From: Ornithinibacillus bavariensis
GTDB taxonomy: Bacteria > Bacillota > Bacilli > Bacillales > Amphibacillaceae
Length of the DNA stretch: 64,000 nt
Reading direction: 5' to 3'
Assembly (NCBI RefSeq): GCF_050433565.1
Contig: NZ_JBNPWZ010000002.1
Coordinates: 1 to 64,000 of the forward strand
Shown here piece after piece: positions 19,371-27,296 of this stretch; the first letter of the stretch is position 1; each line of letters begins with the position of its first letter. The translations under genes and the position numbers were made by a program. The notes under the pieces are model-generated. The model saw only the letters and a program-made list of their open reading frames with translations, did no database searches and had not been told where the DNA came from.

Positions 19371-19502
19371 ATGTCAAAGAGAAAGGCTAATCCATTAACG
19401 AATGGTCTAAGCTCCCCAGAAGTGGAAGGGCAAGGAACAACAAATAGAGAAACTGGAAGAATGAAAGTAGATTCTTCACGAAAGAAAAAGAAGCGTACTT
19501 AG
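19371..19502 (+). CDS. 43-residue basic protein, possible small acid-soluble spore protein type
   Basis: ATG follows CTGGAGGTGAACACCT, a strong ribosome site. The product is hydrophilic: it begins MSKRKANPLTNGL and ends SSRKKKKRT, with Gly/Gln/Thr-rich middle. The MSKRKAN start is reminiscent of the SspO family of minor spore proteins, but similarity beyond this is weak. It lies alone between the leftward MFS gene and a terminator at 19523. Confidence 0.7.
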   Translation: MSKRKANPLTNGLSSPEVEGQGTTNRETGRMKVDSSRKKKKRT

Positions 19503-19522
19503 AGTTGGTAAACTGAAGCTTA

Positions 19523-19564
19523 GGGATCTATTATTTACGTTTTAAAATAATAGATCCCCCTTAT
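19523..19564 (+). terminator. terminator of the 43-aa gene
   Basis: The hairpin GGGATCTATTATT / AATAATAGATCCCCC is followed by TTATTA. The stem is long, the T-tract short. Confidence 0.7.
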
Positions 19565-19632
19565 TACATGGCTTTAGAGCTTCATAATATACAAAAAGGT
19601 AATTTTAATGATAAAATATTTGATATAGTTCT

Positions 19633-19796
19633 ATTGCTTAATCTTTCAATAAGAGCGGGGGACCCAATTATTTTCGCGGAAATTTCTGTTTAATGTGAAT
19701 ACTTCCGCTATAGGTGAATTCTATGAAGAAGGGGCTTATTGTTTCCCGAAGTCCTAACCTGAAAGCTAACCTCGTAAGCGTTTTAGTGGAAACAGA
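19633..19796 (+). ncRNA. c-di-AMP riboswitch (ydaO-yuaA class)
   Basis: The aptamer core of the ydaO-yuaA class is recognisable: TTGCTTAATC then AAGAGCGGGGGACCCAAT (19651 onward), GGTGAATTC (from ~19715), CCCGAAGTCC and the hallmark AGCTAACCTCGTAAGCG (19764-19780). In this class c-di-AMP binding turns expression off, usually of potassium, osmolyte or cell-wall genes. Here it precedes a glutamate/aspartate symporter gene by about 130 bases. A terminator hairpin follows at 19814. The 5' and 3' limits are approximate. Confidence 0.9.
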
Positions 19797-19813
19797 ATGA
19801 TAGTATGTCACAT

Positions 19814-19833
19814 TCGGCTTTGCCGGTTTTTTT
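19814..19833 (+). terminator. riboswitch expression-platform terminator
   Basis: A short hairpin TCGGC-TTT-GCCGG is followed by seven T. Its place directly after the aptamer makes it the likely switchable terminator. Confidence 0.7.
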
Positions 19834-19925
19834 GTTATTTTTAATTATTGTGTTTCGTTATATCATCTTGTTTCCCTTACCTGAGAAATTTATTTAATTT
19901 AAGTCATCAGAAGGTGGGGTAATCA

Positions 19926-21200
19926 ATGAAGAAGTTTAAATTAAGTTTGGCTAGCCAAATTTTTATTGGTCTTATATTAGGTATAATTGTCGGTGGAATT
20001 TTTTATGGAAGTGAAACAGCGCAAAATATTTTACAGCCATTCGGAGATCTATTTATCCGGCTAATCAAAATGATAGTCGTACCAATTGTATTATCTAGTA
20101 TTATTGTAGCGATAGCTGGTGTCGGTGATCTGAAATCAGTAGGTAAACTAGGAGCTAAATCGTTAACCTATTTTATCGGAATGACAATGGTTGCTGTTGC
20201 AGTCGGCTTAATTGCTGGTAATGTATTTCAGCCTGGTGCTGGTATAAATATGGACAAGCTTGAGCAGACAGATATCTCAAACTATGTTGAAACATCCAAG
20301 GAGCAAGAAGGAAAGTCGATAACAGACACACTTCTTCATATTGTTCCGACTAACCCAATTCAAGCTATGGTAGAAGGAGATATGTTAGCAATTATTTTCT
20401 TCGCAGTAGTATTTGGACTTGGGATTGCAGCTATTGGGGAAAAAGGAAAAACGATTCTACGGTTTTTCGAGGGAATGGCTAATGCCATGTTCTATGTAAC
20501 CAATCTATTTATGAAATATGCACCAATTGGTGTTTTTGCATTAATTGGTGTTACCATCTCCAAATATGGATTTGCTTCCCTTATTCCACTTGGAAAACTG
20601 GCTCTCACAGTTTATGGAACAATGATTTTCTTTGTTATTGTCGTATTAGGTTTAATGGCTAAGTTTGTTGGGTTTAGTATTTTTAAATTGCTGAAAATGA
20701 TTAAGGAAGAATTAATCTTAGCATTTTCAACGTCAAGCTCAGAAACGGTACTTCCCAAAATCATGGATAAAATGGAACAGGCGGGAAGTCCGAAGCATAT
20801 TGCAACCTTTGTTATTCCTACAGGCTATTCCTTTAATCTGGATGGTTCCATTTTGTACCAGGCAATTGCATCGATGTTTATAGCACAAATGTATGGTATA
20901 GAATTAAGCATTGGACAACAAATTACACTAATGTTAGTCCTAATGGTAACTTCTAAAGGGATGGCGGGAGTACCTGGCGTTTCATTTGTAGTACTGCTAG
21001 CAACATTCAGTACCATTGGTTTACCTGCTTCTGGTTTAGCTTTTATTGCAGGTATTGATCGTATTCTTGATATGGGACGTACAGCGGTTAATGTGGTCGG
21101 AAATTCATTAGCAGCCATTGTTGTTGCTAAATGGGAAGGACAGTTTAATCCACCAATAGAGGATAAACTTGTCAATAAAACCTCGCATGAAGTCTTGTAA
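19926..21200 (+). CDS. dicarboxylate/amino acid:cation symporter (glutamate/aspartate type)
   Basis: The 424-residue protein belongs to the DAACS family (GltP/GltT/GltPh). Typical marks are the serine-rich hairpin STSSSETVLPKIM, the unwound helix around VIPTGYSFNLDGS and the substrate-binding end DRILDMGRTAVNVVGNSLA with the conserved Asp, Arg and Asn. It imports glutamate or aspartate with Na+ or H+. It is controlled by the upstream c-di-AMP riboswitch, which ties anion/osmolyte uptake to potassium status. ATG follows AGAAGGTGGGG. Confidence 0.9.
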   Translation: MKKFKLSLASQIFIGLILGIIVGGIFYGSETAQNILQPFGDLFIRLIKMIVVPIVLSSIIVAIAGVGDLKSVGKLGAKSLTYFIGMTMVAVAVGLIAGNVFQPGAGINMDKLEQTDISNYVETSKEQEGKSITDTLLHIVPTNPIQAMVEGDMLAIIFFAVVFGLGIAAIGEKGKTILRFFEGMANAMFYVTNLFMKYAPIGVFALIGVTISKYGFASLIPLGKLALTVYGTMIFFVIVVLGLMAKFVGFSIFKLLKMIKEELILAFSTSSSETVLPKIMDKMEQAGSPKHIATFVIPTGYSFNLDGSILYQAIASMFIAQMYGIELSIGQQITLMLVLMVTSKGMAGVPGVSFVVLLATFSTIGLPASGLAFIAGIDRILDMGRTAVNVVGNSLAAIVVAKWEGQFNPPIEDKLVNKTSHEVL

Positions 21201-21206
21201 TTCTTT

Positions 21207-21240
21207 AAGCACATTTCGATATAATGAAATGTGCTTTTAT
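21207..21240 (+). terminator. terminator after symporter
   Basis: The repeat AAGCACATTTC / GAAATGTGCTTTT is followed by ATTG. It ends the symporter transcript, so the next gene probably has separate or read-through expression. Confidence 0.75.
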
Positions 21241-21323
21241 TGTATACCTTGTGACAAAACATAGGAAAATAAACTATTTGGATATGAAAAGGGAAATTCT
21301 ATTAATTATGGAGGAAAGAAAGC

Positions 21324-21668
21324 ATGATTTCATTCATTTTAACTGCTAAGCGACTATTGAAAGCATTGTGGAAGTCATTTCGACATAAAGTATTTAAATC
21401 GTTATTCTTTACGTTAGTGTTCATTATTTTATCAGGTACATTATTTTATACAAGGATTGAGGGATGGGCATTATTAGATTCTATTTATTTTTCAGTTGTT
21501 AGTCTGATTCCAAGTGGCTTTGACACGGGATTGAGCCCTGCTACTAACCTAGGGAAGCTTTTTACAATGATGTATTTGATTGTTGGGGTTGGAGTAATGA
21601 TAGGATTAATCGTGATGATTGGCAAGGCGGTAATTGATTTTGATAAGACAGATGACGAGAAAAATTGA
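21324..21668 (+). CDS. two-TM ion-channel-like protein with altered filter
   Basis: The 114-residue protein has the 2TM-pore layout of small potassium channels (Ion_trans_2): helix ~25-42, pore helix SIYFSVVSL at 53-61, and helix ~76-100. Where potassium channels have T-x-G-Y-G-D, this reads IPSGFDTGLSP (62-72), keeping only one Gly and the general shape. It may be a channel with changed selectivity or a non-conducting relative. RBS GAGGAAAG precedes ATG. The neighbouring symporter is under c-di-AMP control, a signal linked to potassium. Confidence 0.72.
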   Translation: MISFILTAKRLLKALWKSFRHKVFKSLFFTLVFIILSGTLFYTRIEGWALLDSIYFSVVSLIPSGFDTGLSPATNLGKLFTMMYLIVGVGVMIGLIVMIGKAVIDFDKTDDEKN

Positions 21669-21708
21669 TGGTTTATAGTTGTCTATATACTGCTTCACTA
21701 GAGGAGCA

Positions 21709-21760
21709 AAAATAAACGTGATATCACACCAATCATGATGGTGAGTATCACGTTTATTTT
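21709..21760. terminator. bidirectional terminator
   Basis: A 14-bp perfect repeat AAAATAAACGTGAT / ATCACGTTTATTTT plus an inner CACACC/GGTGAG stem separates the convergent channel and catalase genes. Confidence 0.85.
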
Positions 21761-21797
21761 ATACTAGGAAGTGAACATCTAAGTTTTCATGGACGTG

Positions 21798-23855
21798 TTA
21801 CGTTCTATTCCAGAAGCGCTGTTGGGTGATGGCAGAGAGAAATTGTTCTCCGAAGTTTGGATTATTTGCTGAAAACACAACACCAGCTAAATTGTTTTTG
21901 TCAGATGCCTGAATAAAGGACTGTCCAGTTGAAGCGACACCAATTGGCTTATAATGCATATAGGCATCATGTACAAAATTAGTAACATCTGCATTAAACT
22001 TTTCTTGATTATTTGAGTTTCCTCCAACTACATACAGGGTGTCGACTAAATAAGGACTTGTTGTGATAAAGGTTTCATCAACCTTCAGTTTTGTACCATT
22101 TGCTCCAGTTACTGTACCAAGTGTATCACTAATGATTAGAAAGAATACGCCATTATCTTGCAGAAGGTTAAGCACACCTATTACTTCATTATCGTTAAAG
22201 TTATCACCAACAAGAATACCGACCTTTTGGGTTAATGCATATTTAGGTGTACGATACTGACTTAGCGAAGGATATACTGTAGAGACAGGTACATGGGAGC
22301 CCTCTGGTGGATTTACACCAATATTTCTAGCAACAATAGTAGCTAATTCCTTATCCACATTAACCAATAAATCGACATTTTGTTGGCGGACAGATGCACT
22401 TCTTACCTTCCCAAGCTGGTAACTAAATCCATCAATTGTGTGTTGCTTTTCAATAGGTGTCAGGCTATTCCAGAAGATTCGTGTTTGAGAGAAAAAGTCG
22501 TTAAACGATTCGCTTCTTCCTCTGATTACGACTCCCTCTACTTTTTTTGGGTAGTGTTCATATCCGCCCTCTTCTGGAGGGGTGGTGTATGGTGTGTTAT
22601 TTGCTAATGAGTTTTGGTGATAGTTGACCTGATCAACATCAATTCTAAATCTCATAGGGCCACGTCGTTGGTTATTGTGAAATGGACAAATCGGTTTATT
22701 TATTGGTAATTCTTGGAAGTTTCTTCCGATTCGGTGTACTTGTGCATTATGATAAGCAATTAACCTACCTTGTAATACGGGGTCATTAGAAAAATCAATT
22801 CCCGGAACAACATTCGCAGGATTAAATGCTACTTGCTCTGATTCTGTATGGTAATTATCAATGTTTCGATTTAACGTCATTTTACCGACTAGCTGCACAG
22901 GGATAAGCTCCTCTGGCCAGAACTTTGCAGGATCGAGAATATCAAAATCATAGTTGAATTCATCTTCCATCGGAATCAATTGGACACCTAGTTCATATTC
23001 TGGATAAAATCCCTTAGCAATGGCTTCTCGTAAATCCTTTCGGTGAAAGTCCGGATCAAGCCCACCGATTTTCATTGCTTCATCCTGAAGTAGGGAATGT
23101 ACACCAAGAACAGGCTTCCAGACAAATCGAACAAAGGTTGCGACTCCCTGTTCATTGACAAATAGATACGTATTAATCGACCACGATTCCATCATTCGAT
23201 AACTTCGAATAATCCCACGGTCAGACATAATCCATGTCACCATATGAATGGATTCGGGATTATTGGCTACATAATCCCAAAACCTGTCATGTGCACCTGT
23301 AGCTGTTGGAATATCATCATCCGACTTTGCTTGGTATGCATGCATCGCATCTGGGAATTTCATTGGGTCTTGATTGATTAAGACAGGCATTGCAATTGTT
23401 GTTAGGTCATAATTTCCTTCTTCTGTATAGAATTTAACTCCCTGGCAGCGTAAGTCCCTTGCTGTATCATAGGATCCTCTTGGCCCTTGCACGGTAGAAA
23501 AGCGGATAGTCAATGGAGTCTTTTTCCCGGGTTCCTGTAAAAAACATGCTTTTGTCACATGCTTCATCGACTGATAGCATTCAAACTCCCCATGGGCACT
23601 GTAACCCCTTGCGTGTACCACTCTTTCTGGTTCTTCTTCCTGCACAAAATGTGTCATTTTTTCAAAGTAATGCCAGTCTTGATGTAATGAAGGCCCACGC
23701 ACGCCAGCTTTTAAGGTTTCTGAATCATTTGCGAGTTTCTTTCCTTGGTTTGTTGTCATTGGATTTCCAGTGTTCTGTATACGGAATTGATCTAACTGTC
23801 TTTGTTTAGCATCACTGCTCATGGACTGATGGTTTCTTGATGACTCTTTATCCAT
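21798..23855 (-). CDS. large-subunit catalase, KatE type, divergent
   Basis: The 685-residue protein has a catalase core (1-~500) and the C-terminal glutamine-amidotransferase-like domain (~550-685) of large clade 2 catalases such as B. subtilis KatE. The distal His (H81 in RVVHARG), Ser (S120 in IRFSTV) and heme-ligand Tyr (Y368 in GRLIAY) with Arg364 are kept. The distal Asn segment, VGNN in KatE, is replaced by TTIA (152-155), and KFHWKP is RFVWKP, so activity may be low or altered. A sporulation-type promoter may lie upstream (23895-23925). Confidence 0.87.
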   Translation of the reverse strand: MDKESSRNHQSMSSDAKQRQLDQFRIQNTGNPMTTNQGKKLANDSETLKAGVRGPSLHQDWHYFEKMTHFVQEEEPERVVHARGYSAHGEFECYQSMKHVTKACFLQEPGKKTPLTIRFSTVQGPRGSYDTARDLRCQGVKFYTEEGNYDLTTIAMPVLINQDPMKFPDAMHAYQAKSDDDIPTATGAHDRFWDYVANNPESIHMVTWIMSDRGIIRSYRMMESWSINTYLFVNEQGVATFVRFVWKPVLGVHSLLQDEAMKIGGLDPDFHRKDLREAIAKGFYPEYELGVQLIPMEDEFNYDFDILDPAKFWPEELIPVQLVGKMTLNRNIDNYHTESEQVAFNPANVVPGIDFSNDPVLQGRLIAYHNAQVHRIGRNFQELPINKPICPFHNNQRRGPMRFRIDVDQVNYHQNSLANNTPYTTPPEEGGYEHYPKKVEGVVIRGRSESFNDFFSQTRIFWNSLTPIEKQHTIDGFSYQLGKVRSASVRQQNVDLLVNVDKELATIVARNIGVNPPEGSHVPVSTVYPSLSQYRTPKYALTQKVGILVGDNFNDNEVIGVLNLLQDNGVFFLIISDTLGTVTGANGTKLKVDETFITTSPYLVDTLYVVGGNSNNQEKFNADVTNFVHDAYMHYKPIGVASTGQSFIQASDKNNLAGVVFSANNPNFGEQFLSAITQQRFWNRT

Positions 23856-23894
23856 ATGATCACCTATTCCTTATTTACTAATATATTCCACTTA

Positions 23895-23925
23895 TATCTT
23901 ATGGTAGTTGTCACAATAATATTCA
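23895..23925 (-). promoter_or_regulatory. possible sporulation promoter of the catalase gene
   Basis: On the minus strand TGAATA (23925-23920), 16 bases and CATAAGATA (23903-23895) resemble the elements of sigma-F/sigma-G promoters. It lies 40 bases upstream of the catalase ATG. B. subtilis KatX is made under these factors; for this gene it is inference. Confidence 0.45.
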
Positions 23926-24172
23926 TTCTGCAAGTAGTATTTAATTTTATAAGAAAAATTCAATTATTAACTAACAATAGAGGAAAGATTTTTGGTAATC
24001 ATGTAAAATAAGTATGGAATTGTAAGGTCGTGGGTTGTCACTCTCCGGATTTGGTAATATGTTGTAAATTAGGCTGGCAGAAGATTTTTTAAGCGTCACT
24101 CTATCGAAAATATATTACTAATATTGGGAAGCGAAGGGCCCTTAAAAATTGGCATCAAGAAGGAGGAAGAAA

Positions 24173-25417
24173 ATGGTATTACCTAATTTTGAAGAGAATT
24201 TGCGAAAGTATGCAAGGCTGTTAATTGTAAAAGGACTTAATGTTCAGGTAGGGGACTGGGTAAAAGTAAGTATTGCCGTTGATCAAGCTCCCTTAGCCCG
24301 TCTACTTACAAAAGAGGCATATGAAAGAGGGGCAGAAAAGGTAATTATTAAATGGTCTGATGATGAGATTACTAAATTAAACTACATGCATCAACCAAAA
24401 GAGGTATTGACGAATATACCAAAATACGAAATTGAGGAATCCGAGGATCATGTATTAAATCATCATGTATGCCGACTATCTATTTTATCTAATGATCCTG
24501 GATTATTGAATGAGGTAGATCCTAATAAGGTCGCTGCATATCAAAAGGTAGCTGGAAAAGCATTCAAGGCACAGCGAGTAGCGACACAAAATGATGATTT
24601 AAAATGGACTGTTGCAGCAGCGGCAGGCGAGGCATGGGCAAAACATGTTTTTCCAAATTTAAAAACCTCTGAAGAACAAGTGGATGCGTTGTGGGATCAA
24701 ATTTTTAAAACATGTCGCATTTACCATGAGGACCCGATTGCCATCTGGGATCAGCATAAGGAAACACTAAAGGAGAAGGCAAGTAAGTTAAACGAATATC
24801 AATTTGATGCATTGCATTACACAGCGCCAGGTACGGATTTGATTCTAGGTTTACCGAAAAATCATATTTGGGCAAGTGCAGAAAGTTATGATCCAAATGG
24901 TGTAGAATTCATAGCCAATATGCCAACAGAAGAAGTTTTTACAGCTCCAGATACTCATCGTATGGAAGGAGTAGTTCGGAGTACGAAACCATTAAGTTAT
25001 GCAGGGACTTTAATTGAGGGGATCGAGGTACATTTTAAAGACGGTAAAATTATTGATATTTCTGCTGACAAAGGTGATGAGGCAATCAAAAAGCTCGTTC
25101 AAGATAATGAGGGCGCAACAGGTTTAGGCGAGGTAGCTCTTGTTCCAGATCCGTCACCAATTTCTCAATCAGGAATAACCTTTTTTGAGACATTATTCGA
25201 TGAAAATGCATCCAATCATCTTGCTATCGGAGCTGCATATCCGACAACCATCCAAGGTGGTACGAAAATGAGTGAAGAAGAACTATTAAAACATGGTATG
25301 AATGTCTCCACAACTCATGTAGACTTCATGATTGGCTCAGACAAGATGGATATTGATGGTATCAAGGAAGATGGAACGATTGTCCCGATATTCCGAAATG
25401 GAGACTGGGCAATTTAA
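24173..25417 (+). CDS. ampS: M29 family metallo-aminopeptidase (AmpS type)
   Basis: The 414-residue protein is a thermophilic-type aminopeptidase of MEROPS M29, which removes N-terminal residues using two metal ions. The C-terminal metal ligands are visible in GLGEVALVPDPSPI, HLAIGAAYPTTI and THVDFMIGSDKMDI. The start is the ATG at 24173, placed six bases after AGGAGG at 24161; an upstream frame of 8 codons lies inside this ribosome site. It is a single-gene unit ended by a terminator. Confidence 0.9.
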   Translation: MVLPNFEENLRKYARLLIVKGLNVQVGDWVKVSIAVDQAPLARLLTKEAYERGAEKVIIKWSDDEITKLNYMHQPKEVLTNIPKYEIEESEDHVLNHHVCRLSILSNDPGLLNEVDPNKVAAYQKVAGKAFKAQRVATQNDDLKWTVAAAAGEAWAKHVFPNLKTSEEQVDALWDQIFKTCRIYHEDPIAIWDQHKETLKEKASKLNEYQFDALHYTAPGTDLILGLPKNHIWASAESYDPNGVEFIANMPTEEVFTAPDTHRMEGVVRSTKPLSYAGTLIEGIEVHFKDGKIIDISADKGDEAIKKLVQDNEGATGLGEVALVPDPSPISQSGITFFETLFDENASNHLAIGAAYPTTIQGGTKMSEEELLKHGMNVSTTHVDFMIGSDKMDIDGIKEDGTIVPIFRNGDWAI

Positions 25418-25476
25418 TGCATTGGATACTATTTTGCAATTAGGTACAAAAGTGAATATTTTATAATTTAAATCGC

Positions 25477-25510
25477 AATAACCCTTTTATATCAAAAGGG
25501 TTATTTTTTG
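25477..25510 (+). terminator. terminator after aminopeptidase gene
   Basis: The hairpin AATAACCCTTTT / AAAAGGGTTATT is followed by TTTT. Confidence 0.85.
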
Positions 25511-25612
25511 ATTAAAAGAAAAATTCAATTCTCATAGTCACGTGGTTTTTATAGACGTTATGATTGTTTTTGACTGATATTGATGGTAAAATACCGTTTT
25601 AGGAGTGGTGTT

Positions 25613-26362
25613 ATGTTAACAGATGAACGACATGCAATTATTTTATCCCTTTTAAACGATGCTGGGATAGTAAAAACGCAAGAATTAATGCGGGTATTGG
25701 ATTGCTCTGAGTCTACTATTAGAAGAGATCTTGACCAACTTGAAAAAGCAAATAAATTAAAGCGCGTTCATGGTGGTGCAAAAAGACTGTATCAGTTGAA
25801 TCAAGAATTATCTACCCAAGAAAAATCACTCAAAAACATTCAAGAAAAAACGAATATAGGTAAGTTTGCAGCATCTTTGATAGAAAATGATGATGTCATT
25901 TTTATCGATGCAGGAACTACTACTTTGGCTCTTATAGATTCCTTGAAAAAAGGAAATATAACAGTAGTAACGAATGGAATACAACATGCGTCAATACTTG
26001 CTGAACATCATATTCAAACGATTTTATTAGGTGGTAAAATAAAAGCTTCTACAAAAGCGATAGTGGGGTCTACTAGTCTTAATGAACTAAAGAGCTATCA
26101 ATTTGACAAAGCATTTATTGGTATTAATGGGATAGATATTGAATTTGGATGTACGACACCAGACCCTGAAGAAGCGGCCATTAAAAAATTAGCCATTCAC
26201 CAATCTGCAGTTAGCTATTGTTTAGCGGATGAAACGAAGTGGAATAAAGTTAATTTTGTTAAGGTATGTGATTTACAAGATGTTACGATTCTGACGAACA
26301 AGAGTCGTGTGGACCTTACATCCTTTAAAGAAAAAACAACAATAATGGAGGCAACATCATGA
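25613..26362 (+). CDS. fruR: DeoR family fructose operon repressor
   Basis: The 249-residue regulator has a DeoR helix-turn-helix (residues 1-57; SESTIRRDLDQLEK, KRVHGGAK) and a sugar-phosphate sensing domain (DAGTTTLALIDSL, VTNGIQHASIL, LLGGKI). It is the first gene of the fru operon and should respond to fructose-1-phosphate. The start is the ATG at 25613 after AGGAGTGGTGTT; the frame opens 11 codons earlier without a ribosome site. Its stop overlaps the fruK start by four bases (ATGA). Confidence 0.9.
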   Translation: MLTDERHAIILSLLNDAGIVKTQELMRVLDCSESTIRRDLDQLEKANKLKRVHGGAKRLYQLNQELSTQEKSLKNIQEKTNIGKFAASLIENDDVIFIDAGTTTLALIDSLKKGNITVVTNGIQHASILAEHHIQTILLGGKIKASTKAIVGSTSLNELKSYQFDKAFIGINGIDIEFGCTTPDPEEAAIKKLAIHQSAVSYCLADETKWNKVNFVKVCDLQDVTILTNKSRVDLTSFKEKTTIMEATS

Positions 26363-27270
26363 TATATACGGTAACACTGAATCCTTCCATTGACTATATC
26401 GTAAACGTCTCACAAGTGGATCTAGGGAAGTTAAACAAGATGGAAAATGATCTTAAATTACCTGGTGGTAAAGGAATTAATGTATCTAGAATACTACACG
26501 AACTAGGCATACCAACAAAGACGTTAGGTTTTTTAGGCGGATTCACAGGCGATTTTATTAAGGATTGGTTAATAAATGAGGGTGTAGAATCTGATTTTAT
26601 AACAATCCAAGATGATACTCGGATAAATATAAAATTAAAGTCAAAAGAGGAAACCGAAATCAATGGTCGTGGTCCAGTCATTTCTCAGGAAGAGGCTAAT
26701 CGATTGATTCAACAACTAGAACGATTAACAGAGAACGATTTAGTAATTCTCTCTGGCAGTAAACCTCCAGCACTACCGGAAGATTATTATCAGCAACTAG
26801 TCAAGGTGATCAAGGATTCTCATGCGAATTTTATCATTGATACAACCGGTGAGGATTTAATGGCATCTTTACCATTTCACCCATTATTAGTGAAACCGAA
26901 TAAGGAAGAATTAGCGGAACTATTCCAAGCAGAGATAGCTAGTATGGATGATGTCCTCGGATATGGTAAGAAACTTCTTGAAATAGGTGCAGAGCATGTC
27001 ATTGTTTCAATGGCTGGAGAAGGGGCAATATTATTTACACGGAATGGAATATTCAAGGGAGAAAGTCCTAAAGGAACAGTTAAGAATTCAGTGGGAGCAG
27101 GAGATTCGATGATTGCCGGATTTACTGGTGAATATATGCAGTCTAAAGATCCAATTAAAGCATTTAAATTGGGGATTGCATCTGGGAGTGCAACTGCATT
27201 CTCAGATGATCTAGCCAAGAATAATGATATTCTCTCTCTTTTGAATAAAGTTGAAGTTAGGCCAATATAA
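26359..27270 (+). CDS. fruK: 1-phosphofructokinase
   Basis: The 303-residue PfkB-family kinase turns fructose-1-phosphate into fructose-1,6-bisphosphate. The N-terminal LPGGKGINVSRILHELG and the C-terminal NSVGAGDSMIAGF, with the catalytic Asp, are diagnostic. It is translationally coupled to fruR and lies 26 bases before fruA. Confidence 0.93.
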   Translation: MIYTVTLNPSIDYIVNVSQVDLGKLNKMENDLKLPGGKGINVSRILHELGIPTKTLGFLGGFTGDFIKDWLINEGVESDFITIQDDTRINIKLKSKEETEINGRGPVISQEEANRLIQQLERLTENDLVILSGSKPPALPEDYYQQLVKVIKDSHANFIIDTTGEDLMASLPFHPLLVKPNKEELAELFQAEIASMDDVLGYGKKLLEIGAEHVIVSMAGEGAILFTRNGIFKGESPKGTVKNSVGAGDSMIAGFTGEYMQSKDPIKAFKLGIASGSATAFSDDLAKNNDILSLLNKVEVRPI

Positions 27271-27296
27271 ATCGATTTTAATAAAGGATGATTTGA

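Noticed and set aside
22063..22607. Plus-strand frames inside the catalase gene
   Set aside because: Shadows of the catalase reading frame; no independent signals.
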